Positions 24,895 to 33,368 of a DNA stretch of 64,000 nucleotides are shown piece after piece (within the stretch, counting starts at the first letter, position 1; the number at the start of each line of letters is the position of its first letter). The notes beneath the pieces are model-generated. The model did no database searches, was not told the origin of the DNA, and saw nothing but the letters and a program-made list of their open reading frames with translations. A program made the position numbers and the translations under genes. The DNA comes from Flavobacteriales bacterium. GTDB taxonomy: Bacteria; Bacteroidota; Bacteroidia; JACJYZ01. The stretch lies in contig JACJYZ010000003.1 in the NCBI GenBank assembly GCA_020635855.1, forward strand, positions 558,001 to 622,000, in the 5' to 3' direction.

Positions 24895-27024
24895 TTACAG
24901 GTTCAGTTCAAACTGTTGCTGATCGCTGGACTTCTCATCATCCGGTCCGCTGGTTTCGGTGCTGGACGACGGACCGGCACCGGGGGTATGATGACCTGAT
25001 GGTTGGATCGGTTCTGCCGGCGCCTGCGATGGGGCATTGACTTCCTGACCGTTCTTTACAAATGGCCGTTGACCGAAGATCACCTCCAGGTCTTCCTTGA
25101 AAATCACTTCTTCCTTCAATAGTTTTTCGGCCAGCAATACCAGCTTGTCTTTGTTTTTCAAAAGGATGTCTTTGGCTCTTTGGTATTGCGCTTCTACGAT
25201 CTTGGACACTTCCTCGTCAATGATCTGTGCCGTTTGTTCGCTATAAGGTTTGGTGAGGGAATACTCACTTTGACCTGTGGAGTCGTAGTAGCTCAGGTTA
25301 CCGATCCGGCTGTTCAGTCCGTATATCATCACCATGGCTTGCGCCTGCTTGGTGACTTTTTCCAGGTCGTTGAGCGCACCGGTTGAGATCTTGCCGAAGA
25401 TCACTTCTTCTGCGGCTCTTCCGCCGAGGGTGGCACAAATCTCGTCGAGCATTTGTTCGGTGGTGGTGATCTGTCGCTCTTCGGGCAGGTACCATGCGGC
25501 ACCCAGTGATTTGCCCCGCGGCACGATGGTGACTTTCACAAGCGGACTGGCATGTTCTACTAGCCAGCTCACGGTGGCGTGTCCGGATTCGTGGTAAGCG
25601 ATCACTTTTTTCTCGTCCATCGTGATCACCTTGTTCTTCTTTTCCATGCCGCCGATGATGCGGTCCACAGCATCCAGAAATTCCTGCTTGCTCACGAAGG
25701 CCTTGTCTTTCCGTGCGGCGATCAGTGCGGCCTCGTTGCATATGTTGGCGATGTCGGCACCTGAGAACCCCGGTGTCTGGCGGGCGAGGAAAGAAATATC
25801 CACGGTGCTATCCAGTTTTTTGAGGTTTTTCAGATGTACCTTGAAAATGGCTTCACGCTCGTGCAAATCGGGAAGTTCAACATAGATGAGTCGGTCGAAG
25901 CGGCCGGGACGCAGCAATGCGCGGTCGAGTACGTCGGCGCGGTTGGTGGCGGCCAGGATGATGACGCCACTGTTGGTGCCGAAACCATCCATTTCGGTGA
26001 GGAGTTGGTTGAGGGTATTTTCCCTTTCATCATTGGCGCCTTGCGTCAGGCTTTTGCCGCGGGATCTTCCAATGGCATCGATTTCGTCGATGAACACGAT
26101 ACAGGGTGCTTTTTCCTTGGCTTGTTTAAACAGATCACGAACGCGGGACGCGCCCACACCCACGAACATTTCAACGAAGTCAGAACCCGAGAGCGAAAAG
26201 AACGGCACCTTGGCCTCGCCGGCAACGGCCTTTGCAATCAGGGTTTTACCTGTTCCGGGAGGGCCTACCAGCAGTGCGCCTTTGGGAATTTTACCACCCA
26301 GGTCGGTATACTTGGAAGGGTTCTTCAGGAAGTCAACGATCTCTTTGATTTCTACTTTGGCGCCTTCCAGTCCGGCCACATCATCAAATGTCACCGATAC
26401 CTGCGTATTGCGATCGAACAGGGTTGCGCGGGACTTGCCGATGTTGAAGATCTGGCTGCCTCCCATGCTGCCGCCACTCATGCGGCGCATCAGGAAGACC
26501 CAGATGGCAACGAACAGGCCGAGCGGAAGAATCCAGGTCAGCATGCCGCCGAGCACATCCCTTCGGGTTTCATAGAATACATTGACTTTGTCTTCCGGGC
26601 TGAATTCTTTCTCGGCATCACGAAGGTCTTCACGAAAAATCTCTTCTTTCCCGATGTTGATCTCGTAGTGAGGCCCGGCATTCTCAAAGCTGCCCAGGGT
26701 CCGCTGACGCACGTCATCGTATGTGGCCTTCTTGAGGCTGTCTTTCTTGATGTACACCTCAGCCACTTCACCGTTGACCACCACGATCTTATCCACGTCG
26801 TGTTGTTGCAGCATTTCTTTGTTGAATTGCTGCCACGAGATGTTGTTGACCGTTTTGCTGTAACTGGTGAAAATGTGAATGGCAATGAAAATGAAAATGA
26901 TGATGATGTAAACCCAATACAGGTTGAAACCGAATTTGGGTTTACGCGGCGGCCCGCCGGGGGTACCGCTGTCTTTCTCAGATTTGCGGTAGTTGCTGTT
27001 TGTATGATTGGTTTCTGTACTCAT
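24895..27024 (-). CDS. ftsH: ATP-dependent zinc metalloprotease FtsH
   Basis: A 709-residue membrane AAA+ protease that degrades misfolded membrane proteins and some regulators. Two membrane helices (about 33-52 and 165-182) flank a periplasmic domain; the AAA domain has Walker A GPPGTGKT (about 253), Walker B IVFIDEIDAIG and the second region of homology; the zinc motif is HESGH (about 455) rather than the more usual HEAGH. A Pro/Ser/Gln-rich tail closes the protein. Transcribed with rsfS from the box at 27504. Confidence 0.98.
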   Translation of the reverse strand: MSTETNHTNSNYRKSEKDSGTPGGPPRKPKFGFNLYWVYIIIIFIFIAIHIFTSYSKTVNNISWQQFNKEMLQQHDVDKIVVVNGEVAEVYIKKDSLKKATYDDVRQRTLGSFENAGPHYEINIGKEEIFREDLRDAEKEFSPEDKVNVFYETRRDVLGGMLTWILPLGLFVAIWVFLMRRMSGGSMGGSQIFNIGKSRATLFDRNTQVSVTFDDVAGLEGAKVEIKEIVDFLKNPSKYTDLGGKIPKGALLVGPPGTGKTLIAKAVAGEAKVPFFSLSGSDFVEMFVGVGASRVRDLFKQAKEKAPCIVFIDEIDAIGRSRGKSLTQGANDERENTLNQLLTEMDGFGTNSGVIILAATNRADVLDRALLRPGRFDRLIYVELPDLHEREAIFKVHLKNLKKLDSTVDISFLARQTPGFSGADIANICNEAALIAARKDKAFVSKQEFLDAVDRIIGGMEKKNKVITMDEKKVIAYHESGHATVSWLVEHASPLVKVTIVPRGKSLGAAWYLPEERQITTTEQMLDEICATLGGRAAEEVIFGKISTGALNDLEKVTKQAQAMVMIYGLNSRIGNLSYYDSTGQSEYSLTKPYSEQTAQIIDEEVSKIVEAQYQRAKDILLKNKDKLVLLAEKLLKEEVIFKEDLEVIFGQRPFVKNGQEVNAPSQAPAEPIQPSGHHTPGAGPSSSTETSGPDDEKSSDQQQFELNL

Positions 27025-27055
27025 AAAATTTCAGGCAGTGAAATTGGGATTGGAC

Positions 27056-27442
27056 TCAGTTCGCCTTGGGGACAAAGGATTCTTCCTGGATGTCCTGACG
27101 TTTGGCGTCGGCCCAAAGCTCTTCGATCCTGTAGAAATCCCGTTGTTGAGGTTGGAATACATGGGCCACAACGGTTCCGTAATCCAGCAGGATCCACTCG
27201 GCGTTGTCGTAGCCTTCGGTACTCCAGGGTTTTTCCTTGATGGTCTTCCGGACAATTTCTTCGATGGAGTCGGCGATGGCTTCCACCTGGGTCCGGGAGT
27301 CTCCCTCACATATCACAAAGTATTCACAAAAGGCATGGTCGATTCCTTTCATGTTCAGCAGCACAATGTGTTTTGCTTTTTTTTCAAGCATGCCTGCAAC
27401 TACTGCATCGGCCAGCTTTTTTGAGCTTTGTGTTTTTTTCAT
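27056..27442 (-). CDS. rsfS: Ribosomal silencing factor RsfS
   Basis: A 128-residue RsfS/Iojap-like protein that binds uL14 and blocks subunit joining in starving cells. Seen: the VLLNMKGIDHAFCEYFVICEGDSRTQVEAIADSIEE region, EGYDNAEWILLDYGTVVAHVF and FYRIEELW. The ATG at 27442 is preferred to a TTG two codons upstream. First gene of the ftsH run, 31 bases ahead of ftsH. Confidence 0.96.
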   Translation of the reverse strand: MKKTQSSKKLADAVVAGMLEKKAKHIVLLNMKGIDHAFCEYFVICEGDSRTQVEAIADSIEEIVRKTIKEKPWSTEGYDNAEWILLDYGTVVAHVFQPQQRDFYRIEELWADAKRQDIQEESFVPKAN

Positions 27443-27503
27443 GTTCAAGTTGCGTCCGCTGCAGGGAGAACAGCGGATCGGTAAACGTGTTTTTCGGAAA
27501 AAA

Positions 27504-27511
27504 CAAAAATA
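27504..27511 (-). promoter_or_regulatory. Promoter -7 box of rsfS-ftsH
   Basis: TATTTTTG on the minus strand, exact consensus, about 60 bases ahead of rsfS. A TTTG lies only 13 bases further, short of normal spacing. Confidence 0.4.
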
Positions 27512-27543
27512 CTCATTTCTTTTGCAAATCAGCGTTTTTGCCC

Positions 27544-28314
27544 ATGCTCATCGGTCAGCGGAAGATTTTATTGGACGAAGTGGATTCCACGAATGCTTAT
27601 TGCGCCCGGCAGTTGAGGAGCGATGCACCCCCCGAAGGCACTTTGTTTGCAGCGAAACAACAAACCTCAGGCCGGGGGCAGACAGGTAAATCATGGTGGA
27701 GCGAGGCCGGAAAAAACCTCACCTTCAGCATTGCCTTGTACCCCGGATTTCTAACCCCCATGCAATCGTTTGCGCTCAATCAATGGGCGGCGCTCGGACT
27801 TCTTCATTACCTGCAAACATTGTCCGGTTTTCCCGACGGAACCCTGGCCATCAAATGGCCCAACGATTTGCTGGTAGGGGGGAGGAAGATCGCGGGTATC
27901 CTCATAGAAACCGCCATGCAGCAGGGGCGCATCGCCCATGCCATTGCGGGAATCGGACTGAATGTGAACCAGGATCGGTTTCCGGATGACCTGCCCGGGG
28001 CTACTTCGGTGCGTTTACAAACAGGAAGGCCATATGAGTTGGATGCATTCCTCGAAGGCGTATGTGTTTCGCTTGATGAAGTCTATGAGAAGTTGCGCAT
28101 GCAAGGTGTCGGTGCTTTACAGGCAGATTATGAAGCATACATGTTCGGCAGGGGAGCCTGGCGCCCGTACGTGATAAGAGGAGTTAGGAAAGAAGGGTTG
28201 ATTCGGGGTGTTGATGAAGCCGGACGTTTGCTGATGTCTTTCCGCGACGGCAATCTGCATGCCTTCGGTTTCCAGGAGATCAGCTTTGGGGATGGGCCTC
28301 CATTTGCGCTTTGA
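27544..28314 (+). CDS. birA: Biotin--[acetyl-CoA-carboxylase] ligase
   Basis: A 256-residue biotin protein ligase without the DNA-binding domain found in E. coli BirA, so it should not be a repressor. The biotinyl-AMP site motif is SGRGQTGKSWWSE, where GRGR is usual, and KWPNDLLVGGRKIAGILIE is the catalytic lysine region. The ATG at 27544 fits the family N-terminus. Divergent from rsfS; its 3' end overlaps the convergent SRPBCC gene by 35 bases. Confidence 0.95.
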   Translation: MLIGQRKILLDEVDSTNAYCARQLRSDAPPEGTLFAAKQQTSGRGQTGKSWWSEAGKNLTFSIALYPGFLTPMQSFALNQWAALGLLHYLQTLSGFPDGTLAIKWPNDLLVGGRKIAGILIETAMQQGRIAHAIAGIGLNVNQDRFPDDLPGATSVRLQTGRPYELDAFLEGVCVSLDEVYEKLRMQGVGALQADYEAYMFGRGAWRPYVIRGVRKEGLIRGVDEAGRLLMSFRDGNLHAFGFQEISFGDGPPFAL

Positions 28315-28702
28315 TGTTGGCCGTCATGCTGTCGAAAAAGCTGGTCAGGGGTTTTTCAGCCACCATTTTTACAAACGGAGTCATGTCGGTGATCATCTCG
28401 AAACGCAACCTGCATCCCTGATCGGTGGGGTCGATGTGCCCGTACAGATCAAAAACAATCGGACTCACGCGGCTTGAATGCATATGCACCTGTTGTGGTG
28501 GAATGCCCGGTTTGATTTCCATGCCGATGGTGGACATGCCCTTGATGATAAATGAACAATCGGATTCCGTTGCCTTCCAGTTGCTGATCTTGCCCTGAGG
28601 CATCGCCGATTCCAGGTTTCTCAAATCGGAAAGCCATGTAAACACGCGTTCCTGGGATGCAGGGATGTCGTAGGTTTGGCTGGAAATAACGGTGTTGGCC
28701 AT
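28280..28702 (-). CDS. SRPBCC-family (START-like) protein
   Basis: A 140-residue soluble protein of the SRPBCC/polyketide cyclase-like fold, with a predicted hydrophobic ligand pocket: ISSQTYDIPASQERVFTWLSDLRNLE at the start and RLRFEMITDMTPFVKMVAEKPL through FFDSMTANIKAQ at the end. Ligand unknown. The ATG at 28702 fits the family start (a longer frame to 28759 would add an unlikely Cys/Ser/Thr-rich extension). Downstream of pyrE on the same strand but separated by a hairpin repeat. Confidence 0.85.
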   Translation of the reverse strand: MANTVISSQTYDIPASQERVFTWLSDLRNLESAMPQGKISNWKATESDCSFIIKGMSTIGMEIKPGIPPQQVHMHSSRVSPIVFDLYGHIDPTDQGCRLRFEMITDMTPFVKMVAEKPLTSFFDSMTANIKAQMEAHPQS

Positions 28703-28752
28703 GGTGGTTGGATAGTTGTGAGGATTGTTTGTTGTTGAGCTGCAAAAACATG

Positions 28753-28806
28753 AAGGCACGAAGAATGGGAAATGCCCTTTGTGTCTTCGTGCCTTTGTGG
28801 CATTTC
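28753..28806. repeat. REP-like intergenic hairpin element
   Basis: Perfect 11-base arms AAGGCACGAAG (28753-28763) and CTTCGTGCCTT (28785-28795); a competing fold pairs GAAATGCC (28769-28776) with GGCATTTC (28799-28806). The GGCACGAAGACACAAAGG-like wording resembles a repeat I have seen between genes in many bacterial genomes. It lies between pyrE and the SRPBCC gene. Confidence 0.6.
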
Positions 28807-28830
28807 TATTTGCGTTGTTTCATCAGGGCA

Positions 28831-29481
28831 TCAGGATTTGGGTTGTTGCCATGTGTCCGGATGATTCCTCCACGCGGTCAGCGCTTTCAGGTCGGCTTCC
28901 TTGATGTAGTTGGTTTCCATTGCTACACGGATCAGCGTTGGGTAATCAGACAAAGTGAACAGATCGCATTTGGCTTCGTTGAAGGCCTTTTTGGCCACCT
29001 GGAATCCGTAATCAAAAATGGCCACCATGCCCTTCACTTCCACACCGGCGCTACGCAAAGCTTGCAATGCCTGTAGGCTGCTCATGCCGGTGGATACCAG
29101 GTCTTCCACAACCACGGCACGTTTCCCTGCTTCCACTTCGCCTTCAATCTGGTTACCCAGTCCGTGTTCTTTCGGTTTGGGACGTACGTAAATGAACGGA
29201 AGATCCAATGCCTGGGCTGCAAGCACGCCGTGGGCGATGGCCCCGGTGGCAACACCCGCGATCACATCCGGCTTACCGGTTTTGGATTCGATGGCTGCTG
29301 CCAGTTGCTGCCGGATGAAGGTACGTACCTTCGGATAGGAAAGGATTTTGCGGTTGTCACAATAGATGGGAGAACGCCACCCGGAAGCCCACGTATAGGG
29401 GTTCGACGGATTCAGTTTAATTGCCTTAATTTGCAACAACAACTCGGCGGTTTTAACCGCCACTTCTTCTTGCACGATCAT
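28831..29481 (-). CDS. pyrE: Orotate phosphoribosyltransferase
   Basis: A 216-residue PyrE, which joins orotate and PRPP in pyrimidine synthesis. The PRPP-binding motif is VVVEDLVSTGMSS (about 122-134) and the flexible-loop region is RPKPKEHGLGNQIEG with its catalytic Lys; LNPSNPYTWASGWRSPIYCDNR is a hallmark of Bacteroidota PyrE. The ATG at 29481 gives the family's length. A promoter box ends only four bases ahead of it, so the mRNA is probably leaderless; the NUDIX gene starts divergently 8 bases away. Confidence 0.97.
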   Translation of the reverse strand: MIVQEEVAVKTAELLLQIKAIKLNPSNPYTWASGWRSPIYCDNRKILSYPKVRTFIRQQLAAAIESKTGKPDVIAGVATGAIAHGVLAAQALDLPFIYVRPKPKEHGLGNQIEGEVEAGKRAVVVEDLVSTGMSSLQALQALRSAGVEVKGMVAIFDYGFQVAKKAFNEAKCDLFTLSDYPTLIRVAMETNYIKEADLKALTAWRNHPDTWQQPKS

Positions 29482-29485
29482 GCCG

Positions 29486-29493
29486 CAAATGTA
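29486..29493 (-). promoter_or_regulatory. Promoter -7 box of pyrE inside the NUDIX start
   Basis: TACATTTG on the minus strand, exact consensus, ending four bases before the pyrE ATG. It covers the first codons of the divergent NUDIX gene. Confidence 0.5.
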
Positions 29494-30112
29494 TAAAGTT
29501 TTCGTCAACAAGGTTCCGTTGCTACTGACAGATGGCCACTTTCAGGTCGACCCGGAAGGAAGTCATTTCGTGTTGCAGTACGGTGATGAGACTTCCCTGT
29601 TGGCGCTGCAAACCATGCTCGAAGGCGGCATGCTGGCGGTAGATCAGGTGGTGGTATATGGTGACTCGGCCGATGAGATCTTGGAACACTTCAAGCAACT
29701 GTTCGTGGTGGAAGTGGCCGCCGGTGGTTGGGTAACGGATCCGTCAGGACAGCTCCTGGCCATCCAAAGGCCCCAGCACGGTGAAGGATGGGACCTGCCC
29801 AAAGGCAAAGCGGAGAAAGGGGAAACGTTACCGGAAACCGCCGAACGGGAGATCAGGGAAGAATGCGGAGCCGGCGAACTGACCAATACCGGAACTTTGC
29901 CTGTGACCTACCATACTTTTTTCAGAAAGGATCAACGCACGCTCAAGGAATGCCATTGGTACCGGTTTGAATCGCCCGCTTTTGATCCCATACCACAGGA
30001 AGGTGAAGGAATATCGGTGGCTGCGTGGATCGGTGTGGATGAATTTGTGGCGAACATGGCTTTCCCCGCACTTGGAGAGTTGGTGGCACAGGTAGCGAGC
30101 CGCGTGAACTGA
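29489..30112 (+). CDS. NUDIX hydrolase
   Basis: A 207-residue protein with an extra N-terminal domain (about 1-65) and a NUDIX domain whose box is complete: GKAEKGETLPETAEREIREE then CG (about 109-130). It cleaves a nucleoside diphosphate linked to some other group; substrate unknown. DLPKGK before the box is the usual run-in. I use the ATG at 29489 (MYKVFVNK); an ATG at 29480 would overlap the pyrE start codon. No promoter between the two divergent genes can exist outside coding sequence. Confidence 0.9.
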   Translation: MYKVFVNKVPLLLTDGHFQVDPEGSHFVLQYGDETSLLALQTMLEGGMLAVDQVVVYGDSADEILEHFKQLFVVEVAAGGWVTDPSGQLLAIQRPQHGEGWDLPKGKAEKGETLPETAEREIREECGAGELTNTGTLPVTYHTFFRKDQRTLKECHWYRFESPAFDPIPQEGEGISVAAWIGVDEFVANMAFPALGELVAQVASRVN

Positions 30113-30118
30113 CGCGGA

Positions 30119-31477
30119 TCACTTTTTCCTTACATACGGCAGCAGGAATTCATGCAATCTTTCCGCAGGAGAGGGGGCTCCGGCGTGTACAATCTTTTTC
30201 TGTTCATCCGCCATGATGTATTGGGGCAACACCGGCAGGTTGTAAAGTTCCGCCACCTTTTTTGGGTCGGAGGCATGTACAAAATCGAACTCGGGTTTTG
30301 AACGCTCCGCCAGTTTCCTGTATGCCTGTTCCGATTCATCCAGGCTCACCGCTACGAAACGTACCAGGGTGCCGTACGATTCGTGGTAGGATTTCAATAA
30401 TTCCAGTTCTCCCACACATTTGGGGTCGGTGGTAACCATGAACATGATGTAGGTAGGACGGTGGGCGGCATCTTCCCAGGTATAGGCTGAGCCGGTCAGG
30501 TCGGTCATGTTGATGTCGGGGAGAGGTTCATCTTCCACACTTTTGTTCAGCTGTCTGTAGATCAGTCCCGCCGCCTTGTTGGTGGTGTGAACCACTTTCC
30601 TATTGTAGAACTGGCTGATCATCGAAAGGATCATGGGTTTGTCGGAGTTGGGCGTGGCGTAAAGGGATATCATGCCTTTCAGGGTAACCCATTCCCTCAA
30701 TTCCGGAGACTTCAGTAGGGGGTCTTTTCCGAGGCTGTCTAAAAACGCATTTAGTTTCCGGTCGAGCAGGGGAGGCCAGAGCGATTTGCTTTTGCGGCTG
30801 ACCAGGAGTTCCGGCAGATAGGTTTTGAATGCATTGTTGAATGCATACATGTAGGAGATGTGGTTCGGGTAAACCGGCCGGTCGGTGAAGTATGCCTGGA
30901 TGAATTTGCGGTTGTCCATTTCTTCCAGCATGTACAACTCGGCTGTTTCATACGTCACGTAGGTTTTGTAGTAGGGCAGCTGACTGGCAATTGCTTCTTT
31001 GTTGACCTCCGCCAGGAATTCTTTTACAACTTCCGGTCCTTTTTCCGTGTTGAGTACGTTCAGGTTCTTTTTGCGGAATGCAGCGTACCTGCCATCGAAG
31101 TCGCGGATTTTCTCATTCAGTTTGGAAGGACCCTCTTTGAGTATTTTCATTGGAACAGGGTCGCCGTTCATGTCCCTTCCGGCATGGATCTCCACATTGT
31201 AATGGATGTTTTTTTCTGCATGCAGCAGTTTCCTCGTTCCGTCCACATCAATAAATACAGCGGTTGTTTCCAGCAGGAGTAAGTCGGTTTTGAAATGCCC
31301 GGTAGCATCCACCTTGGCTTCTCCGAGTGTTTCTTCATTGAACAGCAACTGTTCACCATACGTGCGGAAGTACACGGTTTTTCCTTTGTATTCAGGAGCG
31401 CTTCCTTCGATCACCGTTTGGGCGCCGCAGGTCAGGCTCAACAACAAAGTGGTAAGAAGAAGAAACCGATGCAGCAT
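30119..31477 (-). CDS. Secreted thioredoxin-fold protein lacking the CxxC motif
   Basis: A 452-residue exported protein (signal peptide about 1-19). The N-terminal part resembles the DUF4369-like domain found ahead of TlpA-like thioredoxins in Bacteroidota; a long helical middle part (about 110-330) follows; the C-terminal 130 residues have the thioredoxin fold with the cis-Pro region LPVLPQYIM. The redox motif is altered: where WCxxC is expected it reads TDPKC, so the first, attacking Cys is lost and one Cys is left. A dithiol oxidoreductase role is therefore unlikely. Starts one base after coaD ends. Confidence 0.85.
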   Translation of the reverse strand: MLHRFLLLTTLLLSLTCGAQTVIEGSAPEYKGKTVYFRTYGEQLLFNEETLGEAKVDATGHFKTDLLLLETTAVFIDVDGTRKLLHAEKNIHYNVEIHAGRDMNGDPVPMKILKEGPSKLNEKIRDFDGRYAAFRKKNLNVLNTEKGPEVVKEFLAEVNKEAIASQLPYYKTYVTYETAELYMLEEMDNRKFIQAYFTDRPVYPNHISYMYAFNNAFKTYLPELLVSRKSKSLWPPLLDRKLNAFLDSLGKDPLLKSPELREWVTLKGMISLYATPNSDKPMILSMISQFYNRKVVHTTNKAAGLIYRQLNKSVEDEPLPDINMTDLTGSAYTWEDAAHRPTYIMFMVTTDPKCVGELELLKSYHESYGTLVRFVAVSLDESEQAYRKLAERSKPEFDFVHASDPKKVAELYNLPVLPQYIMADEQKKIVHAGAPSPAERLHEFLLPYVRKK

Positions 31478-31478
31478 G

Positions 31479-31940
31479 TCAGGGAATTTGAACGGATGAA
31501 GGCACGAACTGGCTCACATCTCCGCCGTGCTTTAGGATATCACGGACAACGGTTGAGTTTATTGCAAACACCTCGGGTACGGGGAATACAGATACCGTTT
31601 CAATCTCAGGGGCCATGGCATGGTTCATGGCGGCTATGGTGCGTTCGAATTCGAAGTCGTTCGTGTTCCTGATCCCGCGCAGGATGAACCGGGCGTCAAC
31701 CTTTCGGCAGAATTCTACGGTTAGCCCTTCGTAGGATTCACACGTTACGCGGCTTTCGTTTTTGAATACCGACCGTATCCATGCTTCACGTTGCTCGATC
31801 GGGAACATGTATTGTTTCGCGGAGTTGTGACCTACACCCACAATGATGCGGTCGAATACGTTCAGGGCGCGATGCACCACGGATTCGTGGCCTCGGGTAA
31901 TGGGGTCGAATGACCCCGGGAATACGGCGATTCGTTCCAT
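31479..31940 (-). CDS. coaD: Pantetheine-phosphate adenylyltransferase
   Basis: A 153-residue CoaD, the adenylyl transfer step of coenzyme A synthesis. VFPGSFDPITRGHESVV holds the T/HxGH nucleotide motif, GVGHNSAKQYMF and RGIRNTNDFEFERTIAAMN are the pantetheine and ATP sites, and SSTVVRDI-like wording occurs as NSTVVRDILKHGGDVSQFVP. Together with panB in this window it belongs to the pantothenate/CoA route. Thirteen bases after rsmD. Confidence 0.97.
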   Translation of the reverse strand: MERIAVFPGSFDPITRGHESVVHRALNVFDRIIVGVGHNSAKQYMFPIEQREAWIRSVFKNESRVTCESYEGLTVEFCRKVDARFILRGIRNTNDFEFERTIAAMNHAMAPEIETVSVFPVPEVFAINSTVVRDILKHGGDVSQFVPSSVQIP

Positions 31941-31953
31941 GGGTGTATGTTGG

Positions 31954-32499
31954 TTAAGTCATGTTGGACCGTGCAGAAAAGATACTGAAATTCACGCTTC
32001 CGTACTTCCGCATTTCCAGGAACTCCGGTACATCGGAGAATGAATGATCGGCTCCGTGTTCAAGCACGAATAAACCATCCGCTCCAACCCATCCCTGGTT
32101 CAGCACGAGTTCGGGCAATTCAGCCAGTTCTGGCAGATCGTAAGGTGGGTCTGCCAGTACCAGATCAAATTCCCTGCCGGGTTTTTTCAGAAAGCGCAAT
32201 ACGTCCTCCTGGATCACCGTGGCATTTTCATTCAGGTCTGTCAAGGTTTTGCGGATAAAATTTACTGAGGCTCGGTTTTTTTCCACGGCCCAGGCGCCGG
32301 CTGCACCTCTTGACAAACATTCATAGGTCAGACTACCGGTGCCGCTGAACAGGTCCAGGCAAGTGCATTGTTCCCAGTCCAACCGGTTGGTGAGAATATT
32401 GAACAGCGATTCTTTGGCAAAATCGGTCGTGGGCCTCAGTGATAATTTGGCGGGAGGTTGAAAGCACCTGCCTTTGTATTTGCCGCCTATGATGCGCAC
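31954..32499 (-). CDS. rsmD: 16S rRNA (guanine966-N2)-methyltransferase
   Basis: A 181-residue SAM-dependent methyltransferase of the RsmD type. MRIIGGKYKGR at the start, LRPTTDFAKESLFNIL, the SAM loop DLFSGTGSLTYECLSRGA and the catalytic DPPY motif (about 118-121) are all in place. Modifies G966 of 16S rRNA during 30S assembly. Overlaps the DUF3822 end by 13 bases. Confidence 0.95.
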   Translation of the reverse strand: MRIIGGKYKGRCFQPPAKLSLRPTTDFAKESLFNILTNRLDWEQCTCLDLFSGTGSLTYECLSRGAAGAWAVEKNRASVNFIRKTLTDLNENATVIQEDVLRFLKKPGREFDLVLADPPYDLPELAELPELVLNQGWVGADGLFVLEHGADHSFSDVPEFLEMRKYGSVNFSIFSARSNMT

Positions 32500-33368
32500 A
32501 GGTATTCCTGGTGTAAGATAAAAAACTGGTGGGCGGGGATATCCCGGTATGGGTCGGCGTAGTCGATTGTGAGCGGGCGACCTTCAAAGCGAATATGATG
32601 AAGGTACTGGGCCATCAGCAGGTGCAGTGCATCACCTTCCAGGATGTCTCCCATCAAGGCTGTTTCCGTTTCCGAAGGAGTGAGGGCCAGTTGTTCCATC
32701 ACGAACAACACATAGTACAGATGGTCTTCCGGCGAATGGCATTCAAAGCTGTTGGCGAGCAGCAGGGCGCGGTTACTGATCACCACAACGTCAATAAAAC
32801 CGGTGCGTACATGAATGAACATCTGGGCCTTGGGTTCGTGTTTGTATAACGAAAGCAGGGATTCGATCAGGATGGACATCGGGTGAACGATATGCCCGCC
32901 AGGCAGATGTTGCAAGGCCCAGGCGTGCAGATTCCGGTCGGCCCGGAATACCCCCACCGCGTTCATGACCGGCAGGGGCATGAACTGGGACATGGCTTGA
33001 GGGTCTTCTCCGTAATGATAATTCAGGTAATCGTTGATTCCGCCGGCATCGAAGAGTCCCTGGGGAACAAGGGTATAAGCTTTGTTGTGGAGGATCAGGT
33101 GGGTGGAGGCAAACGCTTCTCCGGGTAAGGAAAGCTGTTTCCATGCATCGGCCCAGGGGGCGGGTGCTGCCTGGTTCAGTTCTATCCGGCCTACTTTTTC
33201 AAACCTGCGTGAGGCAACGTGGAGTGCGGTATACTTCAGAAAATATCCGTCCAACTCAAGGGTAAGCCTGTATTGTTCTGGCTGATCCGGCTGAAAGGCT
33301 GATCCGGTCAGATGAAATGTGGGGGCGAGCGGTGGAAGCGGTTGTGGGTGGTTATTCCCAGTTTCCAT
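32487..33368 (-). CDS. DUF3822-family protein
   Basis: A 293-residue protein of the Bacteroidota family DUF3822, which has an actin/hexokinase-like or PilM-like ATPase shape by memory; function unknown. Visible landmarks are LTLELDGYFLKYTALHV, LYKHEPKAQMFIHVRTGFIDVVVI and the C-terminal RPLTIDYADPYRDIPAHQFFILHQEYLCA. The ATG at 33368 is chosen; a longer frame to 33428 lies inside the gene upstream. Its constant place beside rsmD suggests a link with translation or DNA modification that nobody has shown. Confidence 0.88.
   Translation of the reverse strand: METGNNHPQPLPPLAPTFHLTGSAFQPDQPEQYRLTLELDGYFLKYTALHVASRRFEKVGRIELNQAAPAPWADAWKQLSLPGEAFASTHLILHNKAYTLVPQGLFDAGGINDYLNYHYGEDPQAMSQFMPLPVMNAVGVFRADRNLHAWALQHLPGGHIVHPMSILIESLLSLYKHEPKAQMFIHVRTGFIDVVVISNRALLLANSFECHSPEDHLYYVLFVMEQLALTPSETETALMGDILEGDALHLLMAQYLHHIRFEGRPLTIDYADPYRDIPAHQFFILHQEYLCAS

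Noticed and set aside
25834..27240. 468-codon open frame opposite ftsH
   Set aside because: Antisense to a complete, highly conserved gene; caused by codon bias on the other strand.
30097..30128. Terminator between the convergent NUDIX and thioredoxin-fold genes (CCGCGT/ACGCGG hairpin)
   Set aside because: Six-pair stem but four bases separate it from a short T-run; too weak to list.
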